Positions 26,834 to 37,735 of a stretch of 64,000 nt of DNA are shown here, piece by piece. The position numbers and the translations under genes are program-made. The notes under the pieces were generated by a model. That model ran no database searches, was not told where the DNA came from, and saw only the letters and a list, made by a program, of their open reading frames with translations. The DNA comes from Paraphysoderma sedebokerense (lineage: Eukaryota > Blastocladiomycota > Physodermatomycetes > Physodermatales > Physodermataceae). The DNA is taken from assembly GCA_025602915.1 (NCBI GenBank), contig JAHLJZ010000056.1, positions 1-64,000 of the forward strand, in the 5' to 3' direction. Numbering within the stretch: the first letter of the stretch is position 1; the number at the start of each line of letters is the position of its first letter.

Positions 26834-29800
26834 TTATACCCGCCGAAACACTAGCACATACGCCTCGCTCATCATCTCTCCCGCCCCCTCCCTCGTCTGT
26901 CGCACCACCCGATGGTCATTCATCAGCACCCATCCCTTTCCTCCCTTCCCATCTCCATCTCCCTCACGCACATGCGCTACGTAGTGTCCGCAGTGCACGC
27001 TCGGTCCCTTGTGGTTGATGAACGACGTCAACCCATACTCGGCCCTCTTCCCTCCCTCCAACCCCACATCTGATCGCACGGCTTCTCCCGCTCCACTGCC
27101 AGCACCTCCACTACTTGCACCGCTGTCCTCGTCCATCAGTGAATCTCCGTGCGTAAACAGATACTCTATCGCCCTCTCCACATTGTTGCCCTACGTGACA
27201 TCAAATCAAAAAAACATACACGTTAGCAAACTCAATCATCCACTTGGGTCACACCCCATCAAATCAAATCAACTCCATTGCAAAACTCACATTTTCTTTC
27301 AAAGCCCTCACTGCTTGACCTTTGCTAAATCCCATATCCATCAACATCCCAATCTCGGCTTCACTCGCCCCACCACTCTCTCCACCTTGTGACCCTTTTT
27401 TCTGACCACCCGAAAAATCCATGGGCACATCAATATCAGCGTCATCCATATGCTCAAATAACCAATTCATCGCCGCCTCCGCCCCTGAATTTCCAGTCAC
27501 AAAAAGCGCCTTCTTACATCGCACCTCTGGGAACCCCATCCCCAACAATTGATCAAGTGCCGACTGGTCCCATTGTGGCTCGGAAGAATCTGCTTTGGTT
27601 TGGAGGTCAACATGACAAAGTCAATTAGTACCACAACACTTTACATTAACTTAAGCTTTTAAAAATTCCAACAAATTCAAATTACCACCCGCATCATCGT
27701 CTTCTGGTAACAACACCTCATCCGGCGATTGCTCTCTCGCTTTATACCCACTCAAATCAAGTGGTACATCACTAGGTACCGTGACTCGAATATCTATTTT
27801 AAAAAGCAAAGAATACTTAAGAATGGACACCACCAAACTCTTGGAAAAATTAAAGGTTCAATGACTTACTGGATTTTCGGGGAACGTAATTCTCAATGAC
27901 AAATCTAAACACTTGGAGCACCAACACTTTGGGAAAAGTCATAAATCCGGTAGTCCTATACCACAGAAACCATCATCCATGTAAATTCTACCAGCTATCA
28001 CCAAAAAAAAAAAAAAACTTACTTTGACGCATGCACATTCTTGTTACAACTGGGACATCTATACTCAATCACCGCCGGCTTGGCAAACGTCTCATCCAAA
28101 CACTCCTTCAACGAAACACTCACCGGACACTTCTCATCTTTCCCCTCCTTTTGATTCTCCCATTTCTTGGCTTCCTCTCTTTTCCCCTCGGGAATCGTCA
28201 CAGAGATAGGCCCCGAATGATCAATAACTTTGTACTTGACTTTATGACACTCCAAACACTCGATTCTCGAAGAAAGTTTACAAGCGAAAATATGCGTCGG
28301 ATCTAAACTCTTTTGACTCCGTTCTTGTTCCTCAATCTTGGAGAGAAAATACTCCAAAAACTCAGAAGCATCTTGTTGTCTCATTGTGCTAAACTCGTGA
28401 TGATCTTTTCCAATCAAGGATTTAAACATTGCGGGAGTCACGCCTTCTTGTTCATCCCCGTATGGAGATTTAACGGCGTACCGTCCACTCATTAATCCGT
28501 CTGCTAGTTTCGTCATTTGACATTGAAAACAGGATGCGGGATTGGTATTCGAACATGAAGACTGATGGGACTTGACGGCTTGGAAATATCGGTCACGGAT
28601 TTCGGGAATGTGGAAAACAGATTGTAACACGGACGCCATGTAACAGCTGGTGATTAGTGTTTGAAGCAGTGAGTTGTTTGTCGTCGCGATCTGAAGAGTT
28701 GAAACTATATATAAAAGAAAAAAAAGAAGTCGGATTCTTACCTATTTCCGAGATTTTTCAAACCAGTGAGACCGGGTCCATACAACGATTCCAATTTATG
28801 ACCATCTTCAGTTGTCATACTAAAATCAAACTTCATATTATGTTCCACTTGCTACAAAATCCACAAAACATATAATCAGCCACTACAGTTTCAAGTGAGA
28901 TTATTGACGAAAGAGAGCTTACCATTTCCATTAAACTTTTTTCTGTCTTTTGTTGTTCGGCGACATTGATGCCAAAATTTGATAAATGTTTGGCTAAATC
29001 GGGATCTTCTTTTTCGTCGTTACAGATATAACAATAGATATCTAAAATACCAACAAATCGTGAGTTTCACAAATCAAAGCCAACCAACAAAAAAAACATC
29101 AAGTTACAAACCAGCCGTTCCTTCGGGTGTAATCGTCCCCAATTTACAACTCACCGGATGTTTAGATTTCTCGTAATGAGCTAACCCGTGACTGTTTCCA
29201 CCTAACCCTCCAAACTGTTGTCTTCCGCAACCCAAGTTACCGCAGGTAAGACACAACCAAAGATTCTGTTTTAAATCGCAGTCGTTACATTGCGCGAGAT
29301 CTAAGAGCGAATAAAAATCCAGATTTATGAGTACTCATCAAGTATGATGACTTAAGAGTGAAAGGCTCAAAAGACAACATACCCGTCAATTTTTTGGGTG
29401 CATCTTGAACGAGCGTGAGCGTGTGTTCGCAGGGTTTTACATCTAATTCCCAAGCTTTCACTTCATTCTGTCTCGAAGCCGACATTGCAGCCAAAATCGA
29501 ATCCACAATAAGATTAATCTACACACACGAGAAAAACCCCAAATTAAGTCTTAATTCAGGGAAAAAAGGAAACCATTGATTCGTACGTTAGATTGGTTTC
29601 TGTCGATTTCTATATCCCCGCAGGCATAACATTTCGTGGTAGTATGATACTCGTATTTATCTGCGTCAGATTCAGCCGCGATCGCTAATTTCGTTACTTT
29701 TTGTGGTGGCCCGTTTTCACCGTCCTACAGGTTCATTGATGACGTGTTCGTGGAATTAGGACCATCAAAACCGTTTTTCATAAACATCAAATTCATCACA

Positions 29801-30191
29801 CCATCAATATCTAGATAACTAGCGTTTTGAATGTGTCTGAGATTGTAAGGCTTACCCTTTTCGGTTTCTGAGTTCTCCGAATATTGACGACAAATGGATG
29901 CTTCGATTTGTTGTAATGACCCATAGCATGATTTCTATCATTCTTCAAACACCCGGCATTAAAACAACTTAAACAAACATCAATTCCATTCGGACCGTCC
30001 TATTTAATTTAAACCAAAAATAATTATTTCACCGGGTTAGTTTTAGTTTTGAATGGCTTTAGTTTCGTCCGAGTTGGAATTGGAAGGAAACGTACTTGAG
30101 AGTCGAAACATTGGGTACATTCTTCCTTATGTACGACCGAATAAGCGGAAGGAGGGTTCAATTTTGTAGTGGCAAGGTGTGGGCAACCCAT
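26834..30191 (-). CDS. USP5: USP5/Ubp14-type deubiquitinase (isopeptidase T)
   Basis: Cysteine protease of family C19 that disassembles unanchored polyubiquitin, feeding free ubiquitin back to the proteasome system. The domain order is canonical: a cryptic N-terminal zinc finger (GCPHLATTKL ... CTQCFDSQ, CLSCFNAGCLKNDRNHAMGH); the ZnF-UBP (QCNDCDLKQNLWLCLTCGN, GLAHYEKSKHPVSCKL); the catalytic Cys box (GLKNLGNSCYMASVLQ); two UBA domains inside the catalytic domain (LDQLLGMGFPEVRCKKAL and IGMLMDMGFSKGQAVRALKE); and the catalytic His box (SVHCGHYVAHVREGD, then WVLMNDHRVV). Start MGCPHLATTKLNPPSAYS at 30191; stop at 26834. An intron separates GN(S) from the nucleophile Cys. About 820 residues. 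The 3' exons have noticeably higher GC and Gly/Ser content than the rest. Confidence 0.96.
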
Positions 30192-31229
30192 TTTAGTACG
30201 AATTTTTGGAAAAGATATTATTTGTAAATTGAAGGAGATGTTGTTCTGAAATGACTGCCGTGTGCTGTTCAAAACGGCGACCTGTCCGGCCTTGAAGGGG
30301 TGATCGACTTGGATTATCCTTTTGTATTTCTAATTTTGGCGGGACAAATTTCAGTAAAGTTGTATAAATTTATCTTCTTATTAGCATACGATTCTATGCT
30401 GCAAATTGTTGGCTATATTTTATGTTATTAGTGTACACATTGTCAAGTCAAGACATTGTAAACACAAATTCCATAGTCCTGTCTTTCATGGACCCACACT
30501 AATACCTCAATAAAGAAAACTATATCACAGTCTCTAATTCTTCGCAATTATTAATCAAACACAAAAGATGTCTTCCCCACGTCCCCATACTAACTAATCT
30601 CCCCGCACTAAATATTGGTGTGATTGAGCTTACCAAATGCCATGAACGAATACTAACGTTGGCGAATTCCACGGCGCGCACCAACACGTACAACCAAAAA
30701 ATTGTTAACTCGCCGCACTAAATTGATAATGTGAGTTTTTCGAGTGTTCTGGTTCGAATCACTTTCCAAATTTTTAATAATCCCCCAGATATTGACTCAA
30801 ATCACTCGTCAGTGGACTTGAAAAGATGAACCCGGGAAATATCGGAAAGGAAATAAACGGTGTTATGCCGTTCCATTCGAAAGTTTATTTCACTTGAATA
30901 ATCGAAACCGTGGTCCCTCGATTCTCGACGCTCACGCATGATGAAGATTTACCGATGTTCGATAATTGCTCGGCAATTTGCCATTTGCGTGGGAAATAAT
31001 ATTTGCCGCAGTGGCTTTTTTATTTTCATATACACAGATTCAAATCATTCGATGATGACGTTGCCTTGATGAGTTGGGCGTGGAAGTGTTGGAACTTGGA
31101 TCTGAGAGTGGGGTAATTCAGGTTCCAAGAAACATATAAAAGATCGGAAAGAACCTGGATTCAAAGTTCCCTGTGACTTTTCCTTGTCGTATCTTTCCTT
31201 TCCCCGGTTTCCCTTAATTTGTGTACTCG
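30192..31229. other. Divergent promoter region, 1.0 kb, USP5 / alpha-galactosidase
   Basis: Head-to-head spacer. CCGCACTAAAT occurs twice (about 30603 and 30713). A small hairpin ATTGC-TCG-GCAAT sits near 30965. A TATAAA lies at 31135-31140, about 90 bases before the galactosidase ATG. No gene seen. Confidence 0.5.
31135..31140 (+). promoter_or_regulatory. TATA-like box of the alpha-galactosidase gene
   Basis: TATAAA 90 bases upstream of the ATG at 31230, a usual fungal distance. Identified by sequence only. Confidence 0.4.
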
Positions 31230-33071
31230 ATGATTTCACAGCTGCCTTTATACCTTGTCGCACTTGCCCTGACACCGTCTATCGTCCTATCCCTCGATAA
31301 TGGACTCGGCCACCTTCCTCCTATGGTAACCTTTCATTCTCTTTTGAGACGACACTTCAAAAAATCATATATTCAACAAATCCTATCATCAACTTAGGGT
31401 TGGAACTCATGGAACCGTTTCGGGTGCAACATCTCCGAAACTCTCATTAAAGAAACCGCAGACGTTATGGTTTCGAGTGGTCTCGCGAAAGCAGGTTACG
31501 AATATGTAAACCTAGATGACTGTTGGCAAGTCGCTAGAGATGCGGATGGTAAAATTGTTGTGGACCAGGAAAGGTATGTCGTCCTTTTAGACGGTTTGAA
31601 TATTTGAATATTTGAACCGCCGAGACGTGAGAAACCAGGTTTTGAAATTAACGCGTTCCGTTTGTTCGCTCTGTGATGCCAGGTTTCCTTCGGGAATGAA
31701 AGTTTTGGGTGATTATATCCACAGCAAAGGATTGAAATTCGGCACATACTCAAGCGCTGGTTTTCAAACTTGTGCTCAAAGGTAATTACGACACAATCAG
31801 GTCGTTTTCACGATATCCATCAGTTTAACATTACTCCAGACCAGGATCCCTTGGCTACGAGGAAATCGATGCTAAAACATATGCAGAGTGGTAATTTTCT
31901 TTTGACATAACATTTTTGTCACATGTGGAACCTAAATGATAATTTTAAATATAATAGGGGCATTGACCTTCTAAAATACGATAACTGTTATTCGCCGCTT
32001 AAAGATCGAAGTCGGCAAGGAAATATCAATAGATTTACAGGTTCGTATCTCGAATCAACCGTTTACAAAATGCAAAATCTGACAATCTTGGATGCTCGTT
32101 ATATGTTCAGCCATGCGTGACGCATTGAATAAAACTGGACGACCAATTTTCTATAGCATGTGTAATTGGGGTGAAGCGAAAGCATGGTACATTCTTGATT
32201 CATGTTCTTTAATTAATATACTTCAAATTGAATTCGAACTAATCTTGTATTCATAATAGGGAATGGGCCCACGACATCGCCAACTCGTACCGTACTACCC
32301 AAGATATCGGAGACCTCTGGGAAGGTTGGAGAGTTAATTGTCCGTGTGCTACTAAACAGTGCATTCTACCGTTCGGTGCCAACTGTTCTGTGATCAATAT
32401 CTTGGACAAAAATGCTGGGTTAACCGAATTGTCGACAGCGAATGCATGGGGAGATATGGATATGTTGCAAGTTGGTAAGTATTGAGTATGTTTTATCATT
32501 TTCTCTGTTTTTATACTGATTCATTTTATATGAATCTATAGGTAACGGTGGTATGACATTTACCGAACAAAAATCTCATTTTATCCTTTGGGCTTTCCTC
32601 AAGTCACCACTCATCCTCGGCCACGACGTTCGCACTATGACTCCCGAAATCTTATCACTCCTTACTTCACCTGAAATCATCGCCGTCAATCAAGATCAGT
32701 TGGCGCACCCTGCAGTCTTATTAAAACGAGAATACCAGGGTGGATTTTTCGGTGTTGGTCGAGAAATTCTCGTTGATGTGTGGAAAGTAGAGGTAGAGGG
32801 TGGAGTGGCTATTGGTATTTATACAACTCATTTTAATCTCGTCGAAATTCTTCTAACCTCTTGAACTCTTAATTAAGCAATCCTCAATCGTACCAAGAAA
32901 CCTCGTACCATAAAGTTACCATTAGCCACAGTCTTTGGCGACTCTTTCACCGGCCAAGTCAAAATCAGAGACTTGTACAACCGCGAAGACTTGGGAACCT
33001 TCAGCAACGAGTTCGTGACTGGTCAATTGGCTTCCCATGACACAATGGCAATCAAAATTCTCAAAGTCTAA
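31230..33071 (+). CDS. Secreted alpha-galactosidase, GH27
   Basis: Hydrolyses terminal alpha-1,6-galactose from melibiose, raffinose or galactomannan; retaining mechanism. Signal peptide MISQLPLYLVALALTPSIVL, then the GH27 opening LPPMGWNSWNRFGCN, split by an intron after PPM. The YVNLDDCWQVARDADG and GLKFGTYSSAGFQTC strands follow. The nucleophile Asp is in DLLKYDNCY. The acid/base region reads AWGDMDMLQVGNGGMT, where the family usually has WNDPDML; both Asp residues remain. A C-terminal beta domain (ILNRTKKPRTIKLPLATVFG ... IKILKV) closes the protein. About nine exons and 430-440 residues, normal. The Cys pattern fits an extracellular enzyme. Confidence 0.95.
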
Positions 33072-33450
33072 TATTCATATGCTACAGCGATGTCAATTAA
33101 TATGATTAAAAGGAACTACAAAAAATATGCCCCGATGGAGTTAAAGACATGTGAACGAAAACCAAGACTGAAAGAGTCAAAATACGTAAAATAGAGAGTG
33201 ACTTGTATATATCATTGTAGCCTTATTTCCATAATGTAGAATATTCTTTGTACACGAGGCAAATGATCTAATAGAGCGGATATTCTTCAAAAATGTCTTA
33301 TCATACAACAACGCGGCTTCAGTTAGATTCAATTCGATTATCAAAAAGTGTACAACTTGGATTAGCAGGAGCCGATTCATTCTTTTTGTTAAGATTATCA
33401 ATAGTTCAAAGTAAGTATTTGAACATCCATCTGAAATTAAAATGCTAGAA
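33072..33450. other. Convergent 3' region, alpha-galactosidase / folliculin
   Basis: Tail-to-tail, AT-rich, 379 bases. A minus-strand frame from 33470 to 33177 is only a read-through with no protein features. Nothing else recognised. Confidence 0.45.
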
Positions 33451-36400
33451 TCATCGTTTTCCGCCAGCACCGCTTCCTATAGCTCTGACACCTTTCCCCC
33501 AAAATTTGAGCACAACTAAATCCAACTCCCACTCCATTTTACAATTCCTCTCCCACTCTTCTTGAAAATTTACATTGCCATTTCCGCTGGCACTCAAATT
33601 TACAAATCCTGCTCCTTGCTCTGCACCTCTCATTCCTTGTCCTACTCCAGTGACTCTGCCTTCCTTTCGAGGTCCAGGGCCGAATCCACCCGATTCAGAT
33701 CCCACAAAGGATTTTCGATCAATTTCTAAACTATTACGTGAACTTCCCTGTCCACCATTTTGATTTTCTTTTTCGACTTCAGCGTTCGCATTACCATGCC
33801 TTGATAAACTACCGTTGAATGGAGGGAAATAGCCACCGTTTCCGTTGTTCATATTGAAACTGTGACTTCCTGTTCTTGAGTGTGTTCTTGACTGAGCTTG
33901 GGATTGAGATTGAGACTGACATTGAGAAGTTGTATTTGAATCGAAATAGAGAAGAGGTCTACTACTCGTGAGTGAAAACGGGGAGTTGGGTGTCTCGCGC
34001 TCTAAGATTCTGGACCGACGAGGTGAAGCCGATGGCGAAGTGGGTGACCGGGAAGATGTCTGGGGAATTTGCAGCGAAGGGATGCTGCTATTGTGATGAG
34101 TTTGATAAGGCGGCTCGGACAGATTGGAGGTTGTATTTTCGGGGGCAGGTGAGGTGCCGGCTGATGTTGCAAAAAGTTTGCGCAAGCTGGAACTCAAGAG
34201 GGAGAGTCTGGAACTCGAGCTAACTGAGGCCTGACGTCTGTACTGGCCATGTGACGGTGATGCAGACGACGATGCTGGTACTGGCGAGTTCGAAAAGGCG
34301 TACGGATTAGAGCCAGACCATCTTTTATTTGAGACAGAGGAGGGCGAAGGAAATGATGATTGAGAGTGGAAAATTGATATACGGTTTGCAGCATTGGAGC
34401 GCCGATTGTATGGGTTCAATGTAGTCGCGATAGTAGGCGGTAATATGAGCGACAGAATATGAGAAAGGGACTGTGGCGTATAAGAAGGGGATTTCGTCAA
34501 AGTCAAAAGACGGGACGATTTGCTAAATTCATTTGATTAACATGTCAACCGCATGAAATCATAAAGCTTAATAATAAAGGTAAGAGAAAAACCTTATCCA
34601 GTGACTCTTGCTTTTCTCGAGGACCATGACAACCGATTTCTCTAATGCATCATCGCAAGTCTGATCGTCAAACCACTCATCGACCAAGGAATTTACCCCG
34701 CCCAACCCTTTCATTAGCTCATATGTGAATCCGCAGCAAATGTTATCGGCGTCACTATCTGTACCGTTAACAACACTACCACCACTATCTTTTATACCGG
34801 AGCTATCAGACGACCCGCTCATCTTTCCACCTACTTCAACCAGAAGCGGTGGGATGTCTCCATATTGATGAGCATCAATAGAAACTAGGAAACAACCGGA
34901 AGACTCATCCGACGAATCGAAATCAATATCGAGCAAACAATATCCAATTCCAGATGACTTCAAGTCTTCATAAGGTATATCACTGAGATGAGAGATGCCT
35001 TGTATATTACACTCCCAAGATTCATGGTATGTTTCCGACCACATCGGTTCTGGCGTCGTGATACAAGCGGGCGGAAGTATTATCTGCGTGACCAAACATG
35101 AATGAAATCAAGAACAGTTAGATACGAATAATGGTTCGATCATCCCGGTCAACAGTACCTTTAGAACGTGAATGATTTTCATAACTGGTTCTTCGTCTCC
35201 TCTTACAATGATCTGGTCCCCCATAACAACATGATTCAAAAGATGCATAAAACTATATCGTGACATTGAACCAAACAAGTCGAATAGAAACAAATATGGC
35301 GAATTTGATTCGTCTTCAGACTGATCCGGAGAGTCAAGCGATGAGGATCCAATTGATGAACGAAAAACGGATGCGTAAGTTGAGTTTACCAGCCGGGGCG
35401 GAATAGAAGATGGCGATATGGGAGGGTAAATTATGTTACGAAGGATGAAAGCAAAATGAAGATGCAGTGAAATGAAAACGGACTGAACAAAGTAGTTGTA
35501 ATTAGTATAATTTTACATCATTCATGGAGTTATTGAAAAATATTACTTTGACTCCCACAATTTCGACCAGGGATCGTATCGATGGTTGAGGGTTGCCACA
35601 TCGACGAAGGAATTGCTCTACCACAGATATGTTAGCAGGCTAACATATTCAAACTTTTAAATTTAAACAATTATAACCTACCCGGTGACAAAGTCCCGAC
35701 ACTCGCCTTATTTTGCGTTTGGTCACGAGACTGATTTGGGGGCATGGTCGACCGGCTAATATCGGGCTTTGACGAGCCAGATCGAGCGGATTGCTTAGTA
35801 GGTGAGAACTGCACTGCATTCGTAATTTTACCAGTCGTAGCAACTTGTTCCGAAAGTGATTGCAAATTTGTGGCGAGTGCTGCGAAATGACTGAAATTGA
35901 TTTCGAAACATAAGTAAAATCCCAATCAAACCAGAATTGAGAACATAGATAGAAACAGGAGGATGACATGATAGAGGATAACAAACCTGACCAGCCCATC
36001 CCACCTATTCACAACACTCTCCCTATCCTGACTTAGATATACGAAAGCATAAGATCTGACACTTCCGCGCGAAGTATTATCATTTAATTGAAATAGATAA
36101 GCAAGTACATAGAATTGTGTGTCCTTCTGCTGGATTGAACTATCAGTCGAAGATAAGGCGGAGGTAAAGGAAAACAACACCGGGCCGCCAGATCGGGTCG
36201 GTGTGAGTTCGCAAGAGAGACTATGGAACCTTTAGTGTCAATACTGATGTAACAAATTCATTTTTTGTTGTGAAAGGAATAAATGACGTACCTCCTGACA
36301 CATGCAGTTCGTAATACCGAATATATTCCAACCTCTAGAGGATAACGACTGCTAAAGTATTTGGTCCCTTCCACGAGAGGATCTGACGTTATGACGCTCT

Positions 36401-37085
36401 TAACATTATTTCCTTCACTTTCATTACTACCATTCGAGGCCGGAGATATCGGGGAAATAGGTTGTTTAACGTTGATTTGAATATTGATTGCACTGTCATG
36501 ACCAGTCCCAGAACGGATTCCACCATTTCCATCATCATTGATACCAGACTTTTCATCGATTTCTATATCTCCCTTACTTCCTTGTCTACTTCTGTTCTTC
36601 GCTTCATTATTCATACATACAAAGCTAGGAAACGCATCAACGCATTCCTTCAGAACAGTTGGCAACTCGGCGGCTGCGGGGTACCAAGGAGAACAGGCTG
36701 GGCACGAAGGGGTATGATGTTGTGGAGATTGAGGAGACGATGGGATTATTGAGTTTAACGGTGATTTAGCACGGGTTCGATTCGACGAACGTGACTGTGG
36801 TTGGGGATGCACATGAGGTTCAGTAGAATCAAGATTTTGACTACCGACTACCGCATCCTCGGGATGCAAATTGGGATTGCTATTTTGATGAGACTGTGAT
36901 TGGTTATCGGGATTAGAATGAGAATTCGGATGATGTGTTGAATTATCGCCGGATAAAGTTGGCTGGGTCACGAAGATAACGGAAGGTCCGTTCAATTCAC
37001 AAAAATGAACAAGGGAAACTAAATGATGGTGATGGTGATGATGATGATTGTTATAAAGACTATGAGATTGATGTGTTGTCGTCAT
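33451..37085 (-). CDS. FLCN: Folliculin-like protein (FLCN / Lst7 family)
   Basis: Longin-DENN protein that, with its FNIP/Lst4 partner, acts as a GAP for Rag/Gtr GTPases in amino-acid signalling to TORC1 at the vacuole or lysosome. The N-terminus carries the family signature HLVSLVHFCELNGPSVIFV after a run of eight His residues, a Cys pair (SCPACSPWYP) and SRYP, as in animal folliculin before the longin fold. Then come RSYAFVYLSQDRESVVNRWD (longin end) and DENN-like exons (DLFGSMSRYSFMHLLNHVVM, FYLCFEI...). Total about 950-1000 residues in roughly eight exons, longer than animal FLCN. The excess is low-complexity: an Asn/His/Ser segment after the start and a Ser/Gly/Asn-rich block of more than 200 residues in the last exon. 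That exon ends WERNCKMEWELDLVVLKFWG. The identity rests mainly on the N-terminal signature. Confidence 0.82.
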
Positions 37086-37735
37086 CGTGGATACTTCTAA
37101 TGGGTTAAATTCGACTCAAAACGGTTATCGCAAGAAACTCTGCTTGTCGAAACTGAGATTGATTGATGACCGATAAAGCCGAAATTTCAACTGAACTGTG
37201 GTTTGTACGACGATAAATTTAAAGATATGACACCTTGAATCTTTCTTGTAATGTCCAACTTAAACTATACGTCGAAAGTGACTATTACTATGAACTTAGT
37301 CTTCGGCCTGAAAAAGGCACACAGGACTCCGAATAGTAGGGTCAGAGCACAACATATCGTTCGTATCTAGCGGGGATGCAATCAATCGAATAGCTGAACA
37401 AAGAAAAGAAGGAAGATATATTTCAGAACTTTGCACTGAGGACTTCCAGGTGTCTGATGTTGAGCCGATGCGATTAGACTTCGACGGATGACATGGATAC
37501 AGGTTGAGCAGCGGAATGATGCGGACGCCAAGGAGGAACAATCACTCCCGTGATATCCAAAAGGATACTAAAACTGAAATCATATCTATTTTATTATCGC
37601 ATCTATACATTGTCGTCGTTATTACAGAATTTACTTGTATTTTATCAAACTGACTCATTGTTCTAGTCAAACAAAGGGCCTACTAAGATTATCAAATAAA
37701 TCATAGAGGTGATCAAGACCGATATCTTGACTCCT
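37086..37735. other. Intergenic, 0.65 kb, no gene seen
   Basis: Promoter side of the folliculin gene and 3' side of the F-BAR gene. A short minus-strand frame at 37296-37541 lacks splice or domain support. No repeats. Confidence 0.45.

Noticed and set aside
26679-27018. Plus-strand Ser/Pro/Thr-rich frames opposite the USP5 3' end
   Set aside because: They are explained by the C/T-rich strand opposite a well-supported deubiquitinase exon.
30741-30760. tRNA-like T-loop word GGTTCGAATC
   Set aside because: The flanking sequence does not fold into acceptor, D or anticodon stems.
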